Part shown: positions 35,003 to 42,241 of the stretch, one piece after another
Numbering within the stretch: position 1 is the stretch's first letter
Layout of the letters: every line of letters starts with the position of its first letter
From: Erythrobacter sp.
GTDB lineage: Bacteria; Pseudomonadota; Alphaproteobacteria; Sphingomonadales; Sphingomonadaceae
DNA: 45,911 bases
NCBI GenBank assembly: GCA_013001165.1
Contig: JABDNC010000285.1
Span: forward strand, 1 to 45,911
Direction of reading: 5' to 3'
Notes under the pieces: generated by a model
Database searches by the model: none
The model's input: the letters and a program-made list of their open reading frames with translations, nothing else
What the model was told of the DNA's origin: nothing
Made by a program: the position numbers and the translations under genes

Positions 35003-35004
35003 TC

Positions 35005-35799
35005 ATGGCAGCCAAGGCAAACGGACGCTGCAAGGGTAAGCTGGCGCTGGTAACGGGTGCGGCACAGGGACTTGGCGCGGCCCATGCCCGCAGGCTGGCC
35101 GAAGAAGGCGCGAGGGTCCTATGCACCGATATCAACGGAGACGGCGCCGAGGCGACAGCTGCCCGTATCGTCGAGGAAATGGGTGCCGGTCATGCGGTCG
35201 GCGTCCAGCATGACGTGACCGATCCCGATGCATGGGAACGCGTGGTCGATGTCGCCGAAAGGGAGCTCGGCGGGCTCAACGTGCTGGTCAATAATGCCGG
35301 GATCGGTGTGGGCGGCAATATCGAGACCTGTAAGTTCGAGGACTGGCAGCGCTGTTTTTCGGTCAATGTCGATTCCATCTTTCACGGCTGCCAGAAGGCG
35401 CTTCCGCTTATGCGCGAACATGCGCCGGGATCGATCATCAACATCTCGAGCATCGCCGGCCTGATCGCCAGCGACACAATGCCTGCCTACAATGCCAGCA
35501 AGGCGGCGGTATGGATGCTGTCGAAGTCCATTGCGCTACACTGCGCGAAGAACCGCATGGATATCCGCTGCAACTCGGTACATCCGACCTTCGTCGACAC
35601 GCCGATCCTCGACGGGACGGCGATCAACCACAATATCGACAAGGATGTGCTGTTGGAAAAGCTCGCCCGTCAGATCCCGCTCAAGAAGGTCGGCGAACCG
35701 GACGATATCGCCAATGCGGTGGTTTATCTCGCCAGTGACGAGAGCAAGTTCATGACCGGTGCGGAGCTGAAGCTCGACGGCGGTATCTCGGCCATGTGA
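35005..35799 (+). CDS. SDR-family oxidoreductase
   Basis: 264 residues. SDR features: LVTGAAQGLGAAHARRLAEEG (cofactor loop), NNAGIGVGG, ISSIAGLIASDTMPAYNASKAAV (catalytic Ser, Tyr-x3-Lys) and the C-terminal EPDDIANAVVYLASDESKFMTGAELKLDGGI. NAD(H) preference is suggested by Asp in CTDINGDG. Substrate not readable; resembles hydroxysteroid and 3-alpha-type dehydrogenases in general. Start ATG 35005 with GGGAGAG at 34993-34999. It ends the lemA operon; a terminator hairpin follows. Confidence 0.86.
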   Translation: MAAKANGRCKGKLALVTGAAQGLGAAHARRLAEEGARVLCTDINGDGAEATAARIVEEMGAGHAVGVQHDVTDPDAWERVVDVAERELGGLNVLVNNAGIGVGGNIETCKFEDWQRCFSVNVDSIFHGCQKALPLMREHAPGSIINISSIAGLIASDTMPAYNASKAAVWMLSKSIALHCAKNRMDIRCNSVHPTFVDTPILDGTAINHNIDKDVLLEKLARQIPLKKVGEPDDIANAVVYLASDESKFMTGAELKLDGGISAM

Positions 35800-35807
35800 G
35801 AATTGGC

Positions 35808-35835
35808 GGACTTCGCGCCTGCAAATGCGAAGTCC
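35808..35835 (+). terminator. Hairpin, terminator of the lemA operon
   Basis: GGACTTCGC and GCGAAGTCC pair perfectly over a 10-nt loop, 9 bp after the SDR stop. No clear T-run follows. Confidence 0.6.
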
Positions 35836-35850
35836 GACCCTTCTCGCCCG

Positions 35851-35873
35851 ATCCCGGACCTTCTGTCCGGGAT
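35851..35873. repeat. Perfect 9-bp hairpin at the end of the pspC operon
   Basis: ATCCCGGAC and GTCCGGGAT pair over CTTCT. It is of the type of a short intergenic palindrome common in alphaproteobacteria and lies 19 bp after the pspC stop, so it can also act as terminator for that operon. Confidence 0.6.
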
Positions 35874-35891
35874 GTTGCGGAAGGATCGAAC

Positions 35892-36110
35892 TCAGTCTGC
35901 GATCAATCCGATCGCGAGATAGATGAGGATGAAGCTGCCGAAGCCGAGCAGCGTCCCCAGGACGAAGCCGACGCGAACCAGCGTGGTGTCGATCCCGAAG
36001 TAGCGGCCGATGCCGGCGCAAACGCCCATCAGCTTGCCGTTGGTGCGGTCGAGCCGGAAAGACTTGCTCGGGCTGACGGCATTGTCATCGCGGAATTTCA
36101 GGTCGTTCAT
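35892..36110 (-). CDS. pspC: PspC-domain protein
   Basis: 72 residues. Matches the PspC domain: KSFRLDRTNGKLMGVCAGIGRYFGIDTTLVRV then a transmembrane segment (GFVLGTLLGFGSFILIYLAIGL). PspC in E. coli is an inner-membrane signal partner of the phage-shock response; short versions such as this one contain only the PspC domain. The ATG overlaps the preceding micro-protein gene (ATGA). It is the third gene of a leftward operon behind a sigma-54 promoter, which fits phage-shock control. PspA and PspB are not next to it. Confidence 0.9.
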   Translation of the reverse strand: MNDLKFRDDNAVSPSKSFRLDRTNGKLMGVCAGIGRYFGIDTTLVRVGFVLGTLLGFGSFILIYLAIGLIAD

Positions 36111-36226
36111 GCCAGTACTCCATTGGGCGATGCGGGGACGATAGCAGCTGCAAAGAAAGCTGCCGAGATGGTAAGCGAGAAGGCGGCTGCGAAAAGCTTG
36201 CTGCCATATTTTTCGAGGTCGAACAT
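36107..36226 (-). CDS. 39-residue membrane micro-protein 2 of tandem pair
   Basis: MFDLEKYGSKLFAAAFSLTI and then SAAFFAAAIVPASPNGVLA: one hydrophobic helix (about residues 10-30) ending in the motif AIVPASPxGxxA. An ungapped alignment with the neighbour at 36266-36385 gives 17 identical residues of 39. The start is supported by AAAGGA 3-8 nt upstream; the stop overlaps the pspC start (ATGA), so it is translationally coupled. Not recognisable as a named family. Predicted to sit in the inner membrane. Genes this short are usually missed. Confidence 0.7.
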   Translation of the reverse strand: MFDLEKYGSKLFAAAFSLTISAAFFAAAIVPASPNGVLA

Positions 36227-36265
36227 AGATCCTTTTCCTATTGAATTAGTGTGGGCGCTAATGGC

Positions 36266-36385
36266 TCAGGCGATGAGGCCGGCCGGGCTAGCGGGGACGA
36301 TTGCCATTGCCATCATGATGGCCGAGGCAGCGAAAGCGAAGACCGATGCGAGGGCCTTGTTGTTGGAAGCGTCGAAAGCGAACAT
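36266..36385 (-). CDS. 39-residue membrane micro-protein 1 of tandem pair
   Basis: MFAFDASNNKALASVFAFAA and then SAIMMAMAIVPASPAGLIA: the same length as its neighbour, the same start (MF), and an identical AIVPASP block; 17 of 39 residues match without gaps, so the two are probably tandem duplicates. One hydrophobic helix (about 11-31). AGGGA lies 9 nt before the ATG. First gene after the sigma-54 promoter (36447-36464), whose transcript would begin about 50 nt upstream. The leader carries a hairpin (36417-36433, CACCGGA-CCA-TCCGGTG). Confidence 0.7.
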   Translation of the reverse strand: MFAFDASNNKALASVFAFAASAIMMAMAIVPASPAGLIA

Positions 36386-36416
36386 TTGTGTGTATCCCTG
36401 AATTATCTTGACCGTT

Positions 36417-36433
36417 CACCGGACCATCCGGTG
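36417..36433 (-). other. Leader hairpin in the micro-protein operon
   Basis: CACCGGA and TCCGGTG, a perfect 7-bp stem with a CCA loop, between the predicted sigma-54 start point and the first micro-protein gene. It could stabilise the message or affect translation. Confidence 0.45.
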
Positions 36434-36446
36434 GACACCCCAAGCA

Positions 36447-36464
36447 TTGCAACCCCCGTGCCAA
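36447..36464 (-). promoter_or_regulatory. Near-perfect sigma-54 (-24/-12) promoter of the micro-protein-pspC operon
   Basis: On the minus strand TTGGCACGGGGGTTGCAA: TGGCACG, N4, TTGCA with GG and GC 10 bp apart. This equals the RpoN consensus at the core. Expected start near 36437. Needs an AAA+ enhancer-binding activator, PspF being the natural candidate given pspC. Confidence 0.85.
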
Positions 36465-36532
36465 AATCGAAAAATGGCTGAATTCAGCCATTCTTAACTG
36501 AACCGGCGGCACCGGGCTCGTTAATGAAACCG

Positions 36533-36559
36533 AAAGGTTGGTGAAAATTCCCAACTTTT
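36533..36559 (-). promoter_or_regulatory. Candidate enhancer (PspF-type UAS)
   Basis: Inverted repeat AAAGGTTGG (36533-36541) and CCAACTTTT (36551-36559), eight of nine positions paired. It is about 110 bp before the predicted start, the classical distance for a sigma-54 activator. It lies in the region shared with the divergent recF. Confidence 0.45.
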
Positions 36560-36615
36560 GGATTTCGCTTTCCGGTGGCGACGAGCGGAGGCTCGCGCTA
36601 GGGCTTGCGTGCCCC

Positions 36616-37695
36616 ATGCTCGACCGCATTTCCCTCACTCGCTTCCGTAATCACGAGGTCACCGAACTGCGGGGCACCTCGTGCTTCAACCTGCTTGTCG
36701 GAGAAAACGGCGCGGGGAAAACCAACGTGCTCGAGGCGCTTTCGCTGCTGGCGCCCGGGCGCGGGCTGCGGCGGGCAGCGCTGGCCGACATGGTCCAGCA
36801 CGATGCTCAGACCGGCTTCACCATCGGTGCGGACCTGTTGCAGGAAGACGGCGAGGCGATCCGGCTCGGCACCTATACCGAAAGCGATCACCCCGCCCGT
36901 CGGCGCGTACGCATCAATGGCGCGGAAAGCAGCGCAACGGCCTTGGGCGAATGGCTCGCCCTTACTTGGCTTACCCCGGCGATGGACGGCCTCTTCACCG
37001 GCCCCGCTGCCGATCGGCGCAGGTTCATGGACCGCATGGCGCTGGCGCTCGATCCTGCGCATGCCGCCTATGCCTCGCGCTATGAAGCCGCGCTCCGCGA
37101 ACGCAACCGACTGCTCACAGACGACCGCGCGCCCGAAAGCGCCTGGCTCGATGCGATCGAGGCGCAGATGGTCGAACACGGAGGGAAGCTGATTGCCGGT
37201 CGCGCGATGCTGGTCGACACGCTGATGAGCCGCATCGCCCATATGCCGAGCGAACCCTTCGCCCGCCCCGCCCTGACCTATGCGCCCGGTGGCACCGACA
37301 ATGCCGAAGCGCTGTCGCAGGCGCTGTTCGACGGGCGCGCGAGGGACCGTGCGGCCCAGCGCACCCTGTCAGGCCCTCACCGCGACGAGCTGGAAGTGGT
37401 TCATGCCGCCAAGCGCGTACCTGCTGCCCAAAGCTCGACCGGCGAACAAAAGGCCATGTTGGTCGCCATCACGCTCGCCCATGCGGCACTTGCGGCACAG
37501 GGACGCAGCGGTGTCCTGCTGCTCGACGAGGTTGCTGCACATCTCGATCCGGTCCGCCGCGCCGCACTGTTCGACCAGCTTGCTGCGAGCGGCGCACAAG
37601 TTTGGATGACGGGAACCGAACTGGCCCCCTTCGACAGCATTTCCAATGAAGCCGCCGTCTGGCGCGTGACCGGCGGCAGCGTCGAACGGATCTAG
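36616..37695 (+). CDS. recF: DNA replication and repair protein RecF
   Basis: RecF loads RecA at gaps with RecO and RecR. 359 residues. Walker A GENGAGKT at residues 29-36, preceded by RISLTRFRNH (typical start) and FNLLVGENG; the C-terminal Walker B GVLLLDEVAAHLD and signature SSTGEQKAML are present. Start ATG 36616 gives MLDRISLTRFRN; a frame from 36538 adds a stretch outside the family. In many bacteria recF is beside dnaA-dnaN-gyrB; here it stands alone, divergent from the micro-protein-pspC operon. The stop shares CTAG with the esterase gene. Confidence 0.95.
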   Translation: MLDRISLTRFRNHEVTELRGTSCFNLLVGENGAGKTNVLEALSLLAPGRGLRRAALADMVQHDAQTGFTIGADLLQEDGEAIRLGTYTESDHPARRRVRINGAESSATALGEWLALTWLTPAMDGLFTGPAADRRRFMDRMALALDPAHAAYASRYEAALRERNRLLTDDRAPESAWLDAIEAQMVEHGGKLIAGRAMLVDTLMSRIAHMPSEPFARPALTYAPGGTDNAEALSQALFDGRARDRAAQRTLSGPHRDELEVVHAAKRVPAAQSSTGEQKAMLVAITLAHAALAAQGRSGVLLLDEVAAHLDPVRRAALFDQLAASGAQVWMTGTELAPFDSISNEAAVWRVTGGSVERI

Positions 37696-38393
37696 CCTGC
37701 GTCGGGCAGCGCCGCCCGCACATCGTCGATAGTATCCGCGACCAGCAGGTCAATACCCTCGGCAGTGGGATGAATCCGGTCCGACTGAAACAATCCGGCC
37801 GACTGGTAGATGCTCTCGAGCCAAAACGGCACCAGCTGCGCATCATATTTACGCGCCAGCTCGCCATAGAGCGCGTCGAATTCTTGCTGGTATTCCGGAC
37901 CGTAGTTCGGAGGTGAGCGCATTCCCATCAGCAGCACCGGAATGCCGCGGCTCTGCAATTCGGAAAGCATGCCTTCGAAATTGGCGCGTGTCGCCGCAGG
38001 CTGGATTCCGCGCAGCATGTCGTTTCCGCCAAGTTCGAGGATGAACAGGTCCGGCTTTACCGGCTGCTGGTCGAGCAGGAAGCCGATCCGCTCCAGCCCG
38101 CCTGAACTGGTGTCGCCCGATACGCCCGCGTCGACCACAGTGGCATTGATGCCCGCCTGCCTGAGCGCACGCTGCAGCCGCTCGGGATAGCCTTCATGCT
38201 CTGCCAGATTGTAGCCGGCGAACAGGCTGTCCCCGAAGGCGATGATGCGCCGCTCCTCGCCCTCGACGACGATCTCTTCCGGCGCTTCGCTGGCTGCCGC
38301 CGCCTGGGCCTGTGGCGGAGCTTCATCGACCTCGCTGCCGCAAGCGGCAAGCATCAGGGCGAAAAGAGGTATCGACAAACTACTAAGGCGCAT
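37692..38393 (-). CDS. Lipoprotein GDSL/SGNH esterase, TesA-like arylesterase
   Basis: 233 residues. Lipoprotein signal with LAAC at residues 15-18, then an acidic Ala-rich linker (DEAPPQAQAAAASEAPEE). SGNH hydrolase blocks: IIAFGDSLFAGYN (catalytic Ser), VSGDTSSGGLERI, ELGGNDMLRGI and SDRIHPTAEGIDLL (Asp/His). TesA in E. coli is a periplasmic thioesterase I/protease I/lysophospholipase. E. coli has the same order: tesA divergent from ybbA-ybbP, which supports the assignment; here it is also divergent from the ABC genes by 47 bp. Confidence 0.9.
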   Translation of the reverse strand: MRLSSLSIPLFALMLAACGSEVDEAPPQAQAAAASEAPEEIVVEGEERRIIAFGDSLFAGYNLAEHEGYPERLQRALRQAGINATVVDAGVSGDTSSGGLERIGFLLDQQPVKPDLFILELGGNDMLRGIQPAATRANFEGMLSELQSRGIPVLLMGMRSPPNYGPEYQQEFDALYGELARKYDAQLVPFWLESIYQSAGLFQSDRIHPTAEGIDLLVADTIDDVRAALPDAG

Positions 38394-38440
38394 CGGCGAG
38401 CTTCCTTGTGCGTACGTGGTCCTTCTGCCATCGCAGCCGC

Positions 38441-39145
38441 GTGAAGACTACTCAAGATGCGATTTGCGCGCGCGACCTGCGCCTCACCCTCGGCTCCTCC
38501 GAAGCACCGGTGGAAATCCTTAAAGGGCTCGACCTCACCATCGGTAAGGGAGAAACCGTCGCCCTGCTCGGCCCGTCCGGATCGGGCAAGAGCTCGCTCA
38601 TGGCGGTCCTGTCCGGGCTCGAACGCGCGACATCTGGCACGCTGAGCGTTGCCGGGGCCGACTTCGCCACCATGGATGAGGATGGCCTTGCCCGTGCCCG
38701 CAGAGGAAGGATCGGCATCGTATTGCAGGCATTCCACCTCCTGCCGACCATGACCGCGCTCGAAAACGTCGCCACGCCGATGGAGCTGGCCGGCGAAACC
38801 GACGCCCAGCAACGCGCGAAGGCCGAACTGGAAGCCGTCGGCCTTGGCCACCGGCTCGACCACTATCCGCAGCAGCTTTCCGGCGGCGAGCAACAGCGTG
38901 TCGCCATCGCCCGCGCCATTGCGCCGCGCCCCGACCTCATTTTCGCCGACGAACCTACCGGCAACCTCGATGCTGCGACCGGTCACGAGATCGTCGAGCT
39001 CCTGTTCAACCGGCGCGAGGAAACCGGCGCGACCCTGCTGGTGATCACCCATGATCCCGAGCTTGCCGACCATTGCGAGCGCGTGCTGACGCTGGGCGAC
39101 GGCAAGATCGCAAGCGACACTTCCAGCGCGACCGCCGCAGCATGA
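38441..39145 (+). CDS. ABC transporter ATP-binding protein, YbbA/LolD-like
   Basis: 234 residues. Walker A GPSGSGKS, signature LSGGEQQRV, Walker [14 protein letters not shown]-loop LVITHDPE; the [13 protein letters not shown] segment is typical of the LolD/MacB/YbbA type. It pairs with the permease gene that follows (ATGA overlap). Start GTG 38441 ([15 protein letters not shown]); GTG 38408 is an in-frame alternative with a longer N-terminus; neither has a clear ribosome binding site. The gene is the energising subunit of an extracytoplasmic-domain exporter (type VII ABC fold). Confidence 0.9.
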   Translation: MKTTQDAICARDLRLTLGSSEAPVEILKGLDLTIGKGETVALLGPSGSGKSSLMAVLSGLERATSGTLSVAGADFATMDEDGLARARRGRIGIVLQAFHLLPTMTALENVATPMELAGETDAQQRAKAELEAVGLGHRLDHYPQQLSGGEQQRVAIARAIAPRPDLIFADEPTGNLDAATGHEIVELLFNRREETGATLLVITHDPELADHCERVLTLGDGKIASDTSSATAAA

Positions 39146-41649
39146 GCTGGGGCACCGCCTGGCGCATCGCACGGCGCGATCTCAACGCGCGCTTCAAGGG
39201 GCTGCGCCTCCTCCTCGTCTGCATTTTCCTTGGGACGGCGGCGCTGGCCGCGATCGGCTCGCTAACTGCGGCGATCGAGCGTGAGCTTGCAGCCAACGGC
39301 CAGGCCTTCCTCGGCGGCGACTTGCAAATCGAGTTGTGGCAGCGTTCGCTGAACGATGAAGAACGCGGCGCACTCGAAGAACTTGGCACGGTTTCGGCAG
39401 GTACGCGCATGCAGGCAATGGCGCGCAAGGACGACACCGCAGCGCCCATCGAACTCAAGGCTGTCGACGACGCTTACCCGCTCTACGGCACGCTGATGCT
39501 CGAAGGCAGGGGAGAGGCTCCGGCCCCGACCGGCAACGTGGCCTATATCGCACCCGGCGCAGCCGACCGGCTTGGCGTAGGTGCCGGCGATAGCATCGCC
39601 ATCGGCACGGAGACGCTGACGGTTGCGGGTATCATTGCCGACGAGCCCGACCGACTTGGCGAGGGTTTTCAGCTCGGCCCGACGATTATCGTCGCCGAAG
39701 ATCTGCCCGGGCGCGCGGGACTGCTGGCCCCCGGTGCGATGTACCAGAGCAAGACCCGCGTCGCGCTTGCCACGCCGCGCAACCTCGAAGCGATCGAAGA
39801 AGACCTCGAGAACCGCTTCCCCGAAGCCGGTTTCGACATCGATACGGCGGAACGCGCTGCGCCCGGCACCGACCGCTTCGTCGAACGTATGAGCGAATTC
39901 CTGACCCTCGTGGGTCTCGCTGCATTAGTCATTGCAGGCATAGGCATCGGCGGCGGTGTTTCGTCCTATCTCGATGCGCGCCGTCAGTCGGTGGCGACAC
40001 TCAAGATCCTCGGCGCGACCGCCAAGGACATAGCCCGCATATACGCGCTGCAGATCTTCGCTGCTGCGGCGGTCGGCAGTATCGCCGGCCTCGCAGTCGG
40101 TGTCGCCGTCGTGCCGATCCTGGCGCAGGCGCTGGAAGGTCTCCTGCCGGTCAATGCCGGCTTCGTGTTCGATCCGGGCGCGCTGTTGCTTGCGGCAGCC
40201 TATGGCCTGCTGGTCGCGCTGGTTTTCGCCGCGCCGCCGCTGATGAGAGCGCGCAATTATCCCGCCATGGCGCTTATGCGCGCTCGCGTCGCGCCGCTCG
40301 TCCGCGACAAGGCCGCCATCGGCGTCGTCCTGGTCGGTCTTGCTGCAATCGTGGGGCTGGCGCTCGTCACTTCGAGCCGTCCGATGCTGGCTGGCGGTTT
40401 TCTCGCCGGCGCTGCCGTCGTGTTCGGCCTGCTCGCGCTGCTCGGCTGGGCTATACGCAAAACCGCAGCCTCGCTGCCGCGGCCGAAAAGCCCTATCGCC
40501 CGCGCGGCGATTGCCAATATCCATCGCCCCGGCTCGAGCACAGGTGCACTGGTGACCGCGCTCGGCTTCGGCCTTGCCGCCTTCGTGCTGCTTGCCGCCA
40601 TCCAGAGTTCGATCGACGGCAATATCGAAAAGCGCGTCCCCGAACGCGCACCGGACTATTTCGTGCTCGACGTCCCCCGCGACCGCGAGGGCGAATTCCG
40701 CGATCTCGTGGCGGAAACAGATGCCGGTGCGCAGGTGACAGCAGTTGCCGCACTTCGCGGATCGGTTCTCGCATTCGGCACCGAGGGCGATCTGACCCGC
40801 ACCGCCAGCCTCGAGGAAATCCCCGATGGCGCTTGGGCGCTACGGGGCGAACGCGGGCTCACCTATACCGACACCCTTCCCGAGGGCGACGAGCTGGTTG
40901 ACGGCGAATGGTGGGGACCAATGCATGAAGGCGAATACCTCGTCAGCGTAGAGGATGATTTTGCCTCAGCCGCAGGCCTCGAAGTGGGCGACAAGCTGGT
41001 CTTCGGCATTCTCGGCGCAGAGATCGAGGCCCGTATCGCCAGCACGCGCACGATCGACTGGGAGAGCATGGGCTTCAATTACGTCTTCGTGCTCAGCCCC
41101 AATGCCCTGCGCGACACACCGCACAATCTTGCTGCCACTATCGAACTGACGGAGGGCACGCCTACCGGCCCACTCCTGCAAGCGCTCGTGCGCAATTTCC
41201 AATCGACCTCGGTGATCGAGGTTGGCGGCGTGCTCCAGCAGGCGCGCACGATCCTCGAACAGGTCGGTCTGGCGACGCTCGCTGCTGCCAGTGTTGCCGT
41301 ATTGGCCGGTCTTGCCGTGTTGTTGGGTGCGATTGCAGCAGCACGCGCCTCGCGCACCTACGACACGGTAGTGCTGCGCGTGCTCGGCGCGGACCGCGGG
41401 CAGGTGCTCAAGATGCAGCTGGCGGAATACGCCCTGCTTGCAGGTGCGCTGGCGATAGTCGCGCTCGGCCTCGGAACGCTGACTGCATGGCTGGTCGTGA
41501 CCCAGCTGTTCGAATTCGACTGGCTGCCCGACTGGATGGAAGTCTTCGCCGTGCTTGGCCTCGGCCTTTTCGTGGTCCTTGCCTTTGCTATCGGCGGTTC
41601 GCTGCCGCTGCTGAGGGCCAAGCCTGCGCAGGCCTTGCGCGCACTCTAG
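39142..41649 (+). CDS. ABC transporter permease, YbbP-like FtsX-family
   Basis: 835 residues. Helix 1 (about 24-45) is followed by a periplasmic domain, then helices (near 260, 315, 360), a short loop, helices near 420-460, a second periplasmic domain (residues ~480-700), and final helices (near 720, 770, 810). The FtsX-like motifs are at VSSYLDARRQSVATLKILGAT and SRTYDTVVLRVLGADRGQVLKMQ. This eight-to-ten-helix duplicated FtsX arrangement fits YbbP. Together with the preceding ATPase it probably exports or moves an envelope substrate not known. CTAG stop shared with DUF805. Confidence 0.88.
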   Translation: MSWGTAWRIARRDLNARFKGLRLLLVCIFLGTAALAAIGSLTAAIERELAANGQAFLGGDLQIELWQRSLNDEERGALEELGTVSAGTRMQAMARKDDTAAPIELKAVDDAYPLYGTLMLEGRGEAPAPTGNVAYIAPGAADRLGVGAGDSIAIGTETLTVAGIIADEPDRLGEGFQLGPTIIVAEDLPGRAGLLAPGAMYQSKTRVALATPRNLEAIEEDLENRFPEAGFDIDTAERAAPGTDRFVERMSEFLTLVGLAALVIAGIGIGGGVSSYLDARRQSVATLKILGATAKDIARIYALQIFAAAAVGSIAGLAVGVAVVPILAQALEGLLPVNAGFVFDPGALLLAAAYGLLVALVFAAPPLMRARNYPAMALMRARVAPLVRDKAAIGVVLVGLAAIVGLALVTSSRPMLAGGFLAGAAVVFGLLALLGWAIRKTAASLPRPKSPIARAAIANIHRPGSSTGALVTALGFGLAAFVLLAAIQSSIDGNIEKRVPERAPDYFVLDVPRDREGEFRDLVAETDAGAQVTAVAALRGSVLAFGTEGDLTRTASLEEIPDGAWALRGERGLTYTDTLPEGDELVDGEWWGPMHEGEYLVSVEDDFASAAGLEVGDKLVFGILGAEIEARIASTRTIDWESMGFNYVFVLSPNALRDTPHNLAATIELTEGTPTGPLLQALVRNFQSTSVIEVGGVLQQARTILEQVGLATLAAASVAVLAGLAVLLGAIAAARASRTYDTVVLRVLGADRGQVLKMQLAEYALLAGALAIVALGLGTLTAWLVVTQLFEFDWLPDWMEVFAVLGLGLFVVLAFAIGGSLPLLRAKPAQALRAL

Positions 41650-42140
41650 TCGGGCCTGACCGGTGCGGCCGGCAGCGGCACATAATCGAATTCGCGATCC
41701 GGCTTGGGCGGCACCTCGACACGGCCCTTGGGGTCCGGCCCGTAGATCGTATCGAAGGGCTGGCTGTCCTGCAGGAACCAGACCAGCAACCAAATCGTCC
41801 CGAGCCACGGGATGAGGATCACGAGATACCACCAGCCCGAGCGTCCGGTGTCGTGCAAACGCCTGATCGACAGGGCGAGATGCACCCAGCCGAAGAACAG
41901 GAAGAGCGGTCCTCCGACCCACAGGAGCATCCTGTTGGCCCCTTCGCTGATGGGCGGAGCATCTTCCAGCGGCGGTTCGCCCGGCATCCCTTCGGGTAGA
42001 GGAAACAGCGCATCGGCGGAGAAGAACAGGGCCAACCAGAACGCGAACAGAGCCAGCGAGAATATCCAGAATTCCCGGCGCCGCGAGCGGCCCTTGAAAT
42101 CGGTCATCCGCTTCACCGGACTGACTAGCCAGTTGGTCAT
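41646..42140 (-). CDS. DUF805 membrane protein
   Basis: 164 residues. Core signature of DUF805: KGRSRRREFWIFSLALFAFW at the start, then a helix, LALSIRRLHDTGRSGWWYLVIL and a last helix; about three or four membrane segments. The role of this family is unknown. Between helices 1 and 2 is a Pro-rich loop (LPEGMPGEPPLEDAPPISEG) of about 35 residues. Start ATG 42140. It converges on the YbbP gene with a 4-bp shared stop. Confidence 0.88.
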   Translation of the reverse strand: MTNWLVSPVKRMTDFKGRSRRREFWIFSLALFAFWLALFFSADALFPLPEGMPGEPPLEDAPPISEGANRMLLWVGGPLFLFFGWVHLALSIRRLHDTGRSGWWYLVILIPWLGTIWLLVWFLQDSQPFDTIYGPDPKGRVEVPPKPDREFDYVPLPAAPVRPD

Positions 42141-42189
42141 GTCATGCGCTCCTGCTGCGATGCCCTCTTAGACGGTCGGCGCACACAGA

Positions 42190-42214
42190 AAAGGGGGCCC
42201 GAAAGCCCCCTTCC
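42190..42214 (-). terminator. Rho-independent terminator of the TonB receptor gene
   Basis: AAGGGGGC and GCCCCCTT pair perfectly over CCGAAA. On the minus strand, read away from the receptor gene (whose stop is at 42242), the stem is followed by TTTT. Confidence 0.85.
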
Positions 42215-42241
42215 CCGTTTTCCAGTCTGTTCGCCTGGCGA

